Source: Chrysopilus asiliformis (taxonomy: Eukaryota; Arthropoda; Insecta; Diptera; Rhagionidae). Taken from it: a stretch of DNA of 64,000 nucleotides. The first letter of the stretch is position 1. Each line of letters opens with the position of its first letter. Below, piece by piece: positions 53,472-61,700 of this stretch. A model generated the notes under the pieces. That model was not told the origin of the DNA. It did no database searches and saw nothing but the letters and a program-made list of their open reading frames with translations. Location: contig OZ035960.1 in assembly GCA_964034945.1 (NCBI GenBank), positions 14,883,903 to 14,947,902 of the forward strand, written 5' to 3'. The translations under genes were made by a program, and so were the position numbers.

Positions 53472-53642
53472 GCCTGTTCACATTGGTTGAAATAGTCCGC
53501 CTAATTCTGACCGAAACTGGCAACATGAGGGGAAGGTGGGGAAGTGGGACTGCTGATAGGTCAGTCCCACTTCCTCACCTTGCCCTCATGTTGCCAGTTT
53601 CTGTCAGAATTAGGCGGACTATTTCAACCAATGTGAACAGGC
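53472..53642. repeat. Foldback MITE, family A, copy 2
   Basis: Complete copy with ends GCCTGTTCACATTGG / CCAATGTGAACAGGC and arms GAAATAGTCCGCCTAATTCT, AACTGGCAACATGAGGG-like, then CCCACTTCCTCACC. Matches 331-476. Confidence 0.88.
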
Positions 53643-53957
53643 TCTTAGAGAGCAAAACTTTATTTTTAAAATTGTTTTATGTTTTATCTCTATATCCTAC
53701 GACGCGTAAAATATTTGTAAATTACGTGTTGAATGCAACTTCGTGTTCTTATAACAATTTTAAAAAACAGCACGTTTTTTTTAAATCTTCCACCATACAA
53801 AAAACGGAAATGTGGCAAAGGCCCCGATTCTGATAGACCTGCGACACAACAAATGTCACGCGAATTCAACGGGTGTTTGCTTTTTTCACGTTAATTTTCT
53901 TTTCGATTTAAAATCTAGATCTAGCAGGAGCAGGCCATTCGAATACGTCTTTATTTA
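53643..53957. other. Intergenic DNA, nothing recognised
   Basis: No supported feature. Confidence 0.4.
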
Positions 53958-54452
53958 TTAAACGGCCCACAGACGGCCAACTTTGTAGCCAACCTGGTCG
54001 CCAACATGCAATGTTGGAGTCGATGTTGTACGTCTGTGGCCAAGTTGGCGATTGGTTTTTCATGTTGTCGACGAGGTTGGTGTAAAATCAAAAAATTTTA
54101 AAAACTTAGCATGTTAGCGTTCACGTTGGGGTGTCTGTAGGCAAGTTTACAAACTGGTTCCCAATCTCAGTTGCATTGAGTTGTTCATCTTCGCACAACT
54201 CGTTTAAAACCAATAACAAATCCTTACTCATTTTTCACTAGTCAAAATATACCCTATAGTTGTCCTATAACCATATAGTAAACTATAAACAATAAAAAAA
54301 TTAGAGAAATCACCTAAAGTCGACGGGATCTTGTTAAAAATGATGTTGGTGACAACTTGGTTGCCAACATTCCGTCTCGTCTGTGGTAAAAACTACCAAC
54401 CAGGTTGGCGACCAGGTTGGCAACAAAGTTGGCCGTCTATGGGCCGTTTTAA
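53958..54452. repeat. MITE with TTAA flanks and long inverted ends
   Basis: ACGGCCCACAGACGGCCAAC, then TTTGTAGCCAACCTGG, is mirrored by ACCAGGTTGGCAACAAAG, then TTGGCCGTCTATGGGCCGTT. TTAA occurs at both borders. Within each arm the words TTGGCGACCAGGTTGG repeat, giving nested pairing. Non-coding. Confidence 0.85.
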
Positions 54453-55744
54453 AGTTACAAGTTTATCAGAGTCGGGGTGAAAGGATCACCATTTTTACCA
54501 GTGACGAAGCGTCAGGGTAGATTTGGTAGATAGAACTTAGTTAAAAAAGGACATAAAGGAACAGAAACTATGGAAAATGTAATAATTGTAATATTTCTTG
54601 TTACTACGTAACAAATTTGTACTTTTTAGGGTGTGAATAATATTTTTTGGCCATGCCCTGCCCTATCTATGTTTTCTAGTAGACAGTCCCCAAATTTTTG
54701 CCCCGGAAATAGTAAAAGGTTGCAGACGAGAAATTCAGACAGGCTTGTAGGCTACACACGAACAATTCAGACCAAAATCTGAAATTTCATATCTTAAACA
54801 ACTTCAGAGACCTTATTTTCATTAATCATGTACACATTTGTCGGTAATTTATTTGATTTATCAACAAATACTTTGCTTTAAAACAACATGTGAAGCATTT
54901 TCCAATTCCAAATTCGTTGCTTTTCCAAGAAAAAAAATACTGCAAAGCTTTTGTCGGAAGTTTTAAGTTCAAAATTCCAATAATTGTCTTTTTAACGTCA
55001 TTATTGGGGAAACGACATACTGAATATGTCCCGTTGCTACAGTGTGCAATTTTTAAATACATACAAACAAATTTAGACATTTTTCACTCTACACAATGTT
55101 TATCTTTGCACGGCCAAACCAATAAAATAAGAAAAAAATAGAGACTGTGCAAGTAAAACCTTTTTGAGAAGGAAAAACGTATAATTTTTTTGGCTGTCTT
55201 TCAAAATTGCGCTATAAGACACATTTGGTATATCATTATAGTAGTATTTTTCTTACATAAAAGAACTGATATTTCAGCGTGAATAACAGACGAAACGTCG
55301 AGAATTAAATGGAAAATGTTATGGACATATAAAAATTTGTTTTGAATTGACTTATAAGCCCTATTAGAAATAATTGTAGTCGCCATATTTAAATCGTGAA
55401 AATGTATAAAATGTTACCAACTCCAATGTGGACTAATGTGGATGAAAATTTGGCAAAATGTGGACGAAAATTTTGAGCGATTTTGTCTCCTGAAAGAAAA
55501 CTTCAAGTGCAAAGTAGAAGGTCCATGAGGGGAATACATATTGTGACTACAGATTGTGAGCCCTTTTACAGTTTTTTTTTGTCTTTCTACATCTTTTCCA
55601 GGACCAATTGACTCTGATTGAACTAAACCTTAATCTCACTTTTAAACCATTAAGTCACAGGATGTTATATTTTCATCGTTTTTAAAATCTTTAGATATAT
55701 CATATTTATAGAATCGTTTTGAATTGGAAAAAAAGTTATCAAGC
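54453..55744. other. Intergenic DNA, nothing recognised
   Basis: AT-rich; short open frames without motifs. Confidence 0.4.
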
Positions 55745-55870
55745 TGATATTCACGTCAGGACTATAACCTGCGGAAGTTCAAAAAGAATATAAACCGACA
55801 TCTTCTTCCGACCATCCTGAGCTATGCTTCGGCATTAAAGGCTCATCCCCTAAGCTCTATCTGAAACTAT
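55745..55870 (+). pseudogene. LINE 3'-end relic
   Basis: CTGCGGAAGTTCAAAAAGAA, then ATAAACCGACATCTTCTTCC and TCCTGAGCTATGCTTCGGCA, match the 3' end of the LINE fragments at 60095-60560 (reverse strand there) and 61200-61320. Only about 125 bases remain. Confidence 0.65.
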
Positions 55871-57059
55871 AAAAAAAAGGACACGATTTATGTTCTGTCC
55901 TATAAAAAATAATACTGGAATTTAGGGAAATAGGATTTCTGATTAAATGAACGTGCTTTCACAAGAAAATTACACTCTCTTTAAAATATTACGCTGGGAC
56001 CTAATGGGTTAATTGTCGCTTGCTTGTTCAATGGCTGAAATTTTGTTCAAGAACCGAAATGTTTATAAACCGAGGTTCTGTCGTAATTTACATACGAAAT
56101 TTCGAGTACATTGTAAAGTCACAGTTGCGTAATCGGGAGCATAATCTAAATTCAGTAATTTTTAATTTGTTCAAGCCGAACCCAACATTTTCAGTATTCA
56201 ATCGAAGCTTTACCCAAAACCATATTTTTTTGAATATCAGATTTTTTTATTATAATAATTACACGTAAGACAATTTTGTAATTGAAAATTTGACAAACGC
56301 TGTCGAATCCGATTTTATTGAATACAATTTGAATATTTATGTTGAAATGACTAGAAGAATGAATTTTGTTCTAACATTGCTCAAAAACTGCATAATTTGG
56401 TATTGCTTCAATTAAGGAATTCGGATATTCTCATTTTGTATTCTTTTCACAAAAAATTTATGCGTTTAATTATTTATTTTCTTAACCTCTTGACAAGATG
56501 AAAATTTGCTAAGCAATCAACTTAAAAACCCATTATATTTTTTTTTTATCTCGAGTTTTAGTCCCTGAATGTTCAAAGTACGCAAGAAAGTTAAAAATAA
56601 TTTTGAATTCAAGTCAAATATCACGTCTATTCGCCAGGATATAAAGAGGGTAATTATAGGTAAATTGACCTAAAGTGCAATCACTTCAAATTATCACTCT
56701 TGTCGAAAACAGCACAGAATACCAATTTTCGAGGTGTTTCATCTTCTATCCTTGAAAACATTCAATTTCCAGGATGAAATCTAAAAAGGCTTACCAACTA
56801 GAGGTATTTTTAGGGAAATTCATTCAAATCCAAATGTACCAGTCATCGGATAATTCAAAATCCCAAACTCACCACACACCATTCTAGTACAATTCGACCT
56901 GCATTTCCCCACTTTTCTTTTTTTTACATTCAACATTTTCAAGAAGTGCAGAAGTTTGGCTGCTTTGAGGGAATCGTTTATCGTTTTATTGTAATTTCCC
57001 GTGAAAAGCCGCCTGTAATGGAAATTAAAAAATCGGAAAATATTCTTTAAAGTGCGAAA
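55871..57059. other. Intergenic DNA, nothing recognised
   Basis: AT-rich, presumably including the upstream region of the gene whose putative first exon ends at 57222. Confidence 0.4.
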
Positions 57060-57222
57060 ACGGTGGTAATTTCTTTGATTTGTGAAAAATATTAGGAAAA
57101 AGACGATTTTGTGTGTAGTGAATTGGAAAAGTGTGGAAGCCGAGTTGAACGTTTCGGAAAACGAATGTGCAGCAATTTTAGTGCTGAGCTCTCGAGATTG
57201 TTTGGATTTCGTGCTTCTGCAG
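57060..57222 (+). other. Putative non-coding first exon of the right-edge gene
   Basis: Ends in CTTCTGCAG|GTAAAA, a usable donor. The only ATG-started frame (from ATGTGCAGC) would hit a stop soon after splicing to the exon at 58726, so it would be an upstream ORF. The GC-rich stretch that follows (57230-57950) is open in several frames by composition and looks like the start of the first intron or an alternative promoter. Confidence 0.4.
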
Positions 57223-58725
57223 GTAAAAAACTCAATTAGGGGCGCAAAAAGCCTTGGCTGGCGGTTTTCGCTCCTTTCGCTTTCTTGTGTGGCGAGGAAA
57301 AATTGACACTTGCTTGGTGCAATTTGCGCCCCCTATGAAGTTGAGAAAATGCGCGCGTGATCCCTTTTCCGCTGATAATTCCACAACAGCTGCATGGATT
57401 TTGGAAATTCCTCCACTTTCAAAAGCGGGACATTACAACGCGTCCTTGGGATGCGAATTCGGAGGGACTTCCGGTCGAAAGTGGACAGAAATTGACGTTT
57501 CTTTGGAGCGAAATAGGCGACGTGTCGCCTATGGGGGTGTCATTTTGGCGCGTAGATGTCGGTCTTCGAAGGAAGATTTCGGTCCCTTCCGGGCGTCCGA
57601 TCTACTTGAATTCGGTGTTTCTGGAATGCCGGAAGCCTTCTCGATCAGATTTCGTTGGAATTTCAAAAATCCGACCACATTTAGTGGTAATTAATTGCGC
57701 GCCAAAAACCGCACCTTGTCACGGCATCATCTCCGAATCGACACCATTTCTCTGAGTGATTTTTATTCGAGGCGCGAAACGAATGGCGAATGGTGACCGT
57801 GTGCTTCGCAGAAAAAGTGAATTTTCCGCATTAATCAGGAAGATATCTAGGCCTCGACGCGATTCTAATCAAGTTGAAGAGATTAACGTTAATTTGCGTA
57901 TAAATTCCGTTAGAAATTTCCACGATAATCCAGTAATCTGAGGGGGTTAAAACTATCGAAAATTCCTTAACAAGAAAAAATTTCCACACATACACCATCG
58001 CAGATAAAAATGTACGTGCAACAAAAAAATTATATCATCGAGCGTTTTTTTCACATTCGTCCCAATCCGAGTGTTTCCTTCTTGTTAAGCATAGTTTCAG
58101 CAGGGAGTTTGGTGCGGGGCAGGACGAGCTGGTAATGGGAGGGAAATTCGCTGTGCATCGGAAAGTTAAAAAAAATATTCAGCAGCCGCAAGAGTCCTAA
58201 ACTCGGACGAATTCCTTCGTATCCTAATTCAGGACACTGGAACAACCGAGGCAACGAAGGCATTTATGAATTTTTGCCGTTTTAGGTTTTCTTTGTCCGT
58301 TGAAATTTCGTTGCTGTGCGGCATGCACCCTCCGGTGTTTTCAAGGGAAAAGGGATCTGTCCCTTTTTTTCGGCCTCTACCTCGGCTGCCTTCTGTCTGA
58401 ATGCATGCATTCGACCCTCATTGAAGCCGTCCTCTTCACCCTTCGGTCCGCCAGGCCATCTCTAGAAACGTTCAACAGTCAGCAAATGTGCAACTCGACA
58501 AAAACTATAAACACTTTCAAACTATGGCAAAAAAGGGAGAAATAATTCTCATAGGGCTTCTCCTTTGATAGCTTCACTGCTGCATTCGAAATTCGCTTCT
58601 TCCTGGATTCAATTTTGATCATTTGCCTTGGTTTTCGTCTGTTTTTTTCTTTTTCCTGCACAAACGTTCAGATTTTCTTACGAAATGCTAATCATCCTTT
58701 TGTTTTTCTCTTTTTGAAATTGCAG
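57223..58725. other. GC-rich then mixed intron-like DNA
   Basis: 57230-57700 is GC-rich with long overlapping open frames on one strand but no motif. The remainder is ordinary intron-like DNA ending in the acceptor AAATTGCAG at 58725. Confidence 0.35.
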
Positions 58726-58780
58726 TTCCCAATCATCCTTGCACGAGTACTTCAGAGGCTCGTCGTCGGTGCTGATAGCT

Positions 58781-61700
58781 ATGGACATCAGAAGGTAAGT
58801 CACCAAAAACAGATCTTTTTTTTTGTATATTTAATTCATAAATGTAGACGTAGATTTTGGTAAGCGATTTAGAGTCCTTAAGAAAATCCTGACATTTCTT
58901 GTAGCTGTGATTGGTTGGAATTTGTAGGAAATTTTCTTTAATCAAGCGATAAATGGAGATAGGGGTTAAATGCCAGGTGATAGTCGAAGTTGATATGCAA
59001 ATTAATGGGGTTTGAATGGTTGATTATTATCTGTGCTACATCGAAGGGATTTTATGGTATTCAGCAGCTTGCACTAAAATGTTAGTCGGAAAAAAAATCT
59101 TTCGATTGAACTTTGATTTGCAGGAAAAAAAAATATTTTTTCGTTTTTGTGTGTAAAATATGAAACTTTCAGTAGTAGCTTAGGAATAGTCCTGGATACT
59201 CCGCATGTTTTCCAAGGATTATCGCAGGAGATGGAACTTAAATAATCTCTGACACAGTATAATCTCGGTTTATGGACGGATCAACCGTTCTTAAAATACG
59301 TTTATAGAACGAGGCGTTCATAAACCGAAACAGCTAGATTATCACAATTTGTGGATACTACAAAGTGAAAATTTATAGCCACTACGATTCAGGAAACTGT
59401 TGGTTTTATAAAACAAAGAAGGAGATTTTTTTAGAAGCACAGTCTTTAAAAAACACATCGATCCGCACTTTTATAAATTCCATTATGTTTAAATGTTGAG
59501 AACTACCTTTCTGAGCGTTCAATACGGGACATACAGGGCACTAATCATGTATTCCGACGCTTCTCTGTCTTTCGACTTCGACGCAGCTTTTAACTCTTCA
59601 CTTCGCCATATCAGCATCTTAAAATTTCCTGGAGTGACAGTCAGAATCACGTTTGGATTCATAGTGACGATTCCGAGAAATTTCAAATTGCAGATATGGC
59701 GAAGTGAAGAGTTAAAAGCTGCGTCGAAGTCGAAAGACAGAGAAGCGTCGGAATACATGATTAGTGCCCTGGATCCGGTCAAGCCTGATTTATTCCAAAT
59801 AAGCTCTGGTGTCCCTCAAGGCTCAGTTCTAATTTCTACGTTTTTTTTTAAATATTCATCAATGATCCACTGTCTCCCACTCTCAATCATTTTTATTGTT
59901 TCGCCGATGAAGGCTTCCTTGATACAACCATTACGGCTCACCTGCAGAATCGAATGTTATTGCAGTTCAATCGAGACGCAATGGGCAAATTAGATCTTTG
60001 GATTCCCATTTAAACACAATTCCGGCATGGGGCAGAATCAATCGTGCGGAATTCAAAGCATCTAAAATTCAATTAGTTGTGTTTTTTTTTTATTTTTTAT
60101 TTATATAGTTCCACCAGAGCTTAGGGGAAGACCCTTTAATGCCGAAGCACAGTTCAGGATGGTCGGAAGAACAAAAGGAGATGTGGGTTTATGTTCTCCT
60201 TGAACTTCTGCGGGTCATAGTCCGGGGGGAGGGGAACATCAGATGGTAAATCGTTCCAAAGTTTTGGTGTTCGCGGAATGAAGAAACCACTAAACTTGAC
60301 TGTACGAGAACGGGGAGGCTCAAGGAAGAAGTCGTGTGCGCGTGCAGCTGCACGAGAGGGTCTAGGAAAAATATACCGTAGAGGAATAAGTTGGGAAATT
60401 TCGGTGGAACATTTCCCATGGAAATATCTATAGAATATGCTGAGTACCCCAACAGAGCGATGATGCTCGACAGACGGTAATGAGTCGGTCAAAGATTTGT
60501 CTCCAATCAATCGGATCGCACGTTTTTGAATTCGGTTCAGCAGTTGCAGGACAGTTTTTGATGCTTGGTGCGAAATATTGTATTTTTTGCAGCGTCCCAG
60601 AAAGTGTTATCCATGAAATGGAAAAAATTTCCCGAAACCGTCGAATTTATGGGTGAGTGGTGAGTCCATTAGTGACTGCAGATACAACAGAATGCTGGGC
60701 ATCGTAATAAATGAGAAAGGCCAATGGAGAGATCATATTTTCAAAATTACAAAGGATGCGTCGCAGTGTTTACGCTTTCTGTGACACTGCAAAAAAAAAA
60801 CACCGCACAAAAATACACGTCTTAAAAATCTACAAGATGTTTAAGACGTTTATTGGTGCGGTGTATTTTTTTTTTGACCGATACTTGAGTAAAATTCTAA
60901 CATTCGGGCTCGAGGACCAAAAATCGTCCTGCGATTGCTGGACCAAATTCAAAAGTCTGCGATTCGATTGATTGAAGGCAAACATTTGACAGATCCTGAT
61001 TGAAGGCAAGCCTTTGACAGATCCTGATTGAAGGCAAGCCTTTGACAGATCCTGATTGAAGGCAAGCATTTGACAGATCCTGATTGAAGGCAAGCCTTTG
61101 ACAGATCCTGATTGAAGGCAAGCCTTTGACAGACTTTCTCTCAAGTATCGTCGCTCTGTTGGTGTACCTACTCTATATATTTTATAAATATTTTCATCGG
61201 CTGTGCTCCACCGAAATCGCCTTCACCTTTACTATAACCCGCAAGGATTCGAGGAGAACATAAATTGGTACATTTTTTTTTGTCTTTCCGATCAACCTAA
61301 GCTGTGCTCCGGCTTAACGAACTCTGACTGATAATTAAAAAAAAAATCGGCATTCGCCACCGCACGCCGTAATTTTGTACATAAACCGAAACATTTTTCA
61401 TGCACGGAACATGACTTGTGACGGCTTTTACTGCTCTCTGAGCCTCATCCCACCGAAGACATGAAACCATGCAAGAAATAGCGTTTTCCGTGACCCTGGG
61501 TTAACTTTTGAACCCGTGTAGTTTTCACTTTGGGTGAGGAGATTTTGGAAAGGGCACAGTCTCTAGTTTCATCCATATATGGCTTCAAGAGCCACCAAAT
61601 TGCAGGGGGATGGTGAGGGGTTAACGAATATATGGCTTCAAGAGCCACCGAATTGCAGGGGGATGGTGAGGAGTTAACGAACTTTCTCGTGGGCACAACT

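Noticed and set aside
57254..57755. Overlapping frames of 132-146 codons
   Set aside because: Stop-poor because of GC content; no motif, and no splice link to the exon at 58726.
59493..59993. 166-codon frame
   Set aside because: It is made of an inverted repeat plus a short RT remnant; both strands are open across the palindrome.
60970..61137. CRISPR-like repeat array
   Set aside because: Units are directly adjacent with no unique spacers, and the first unit is LINE coding sequence.
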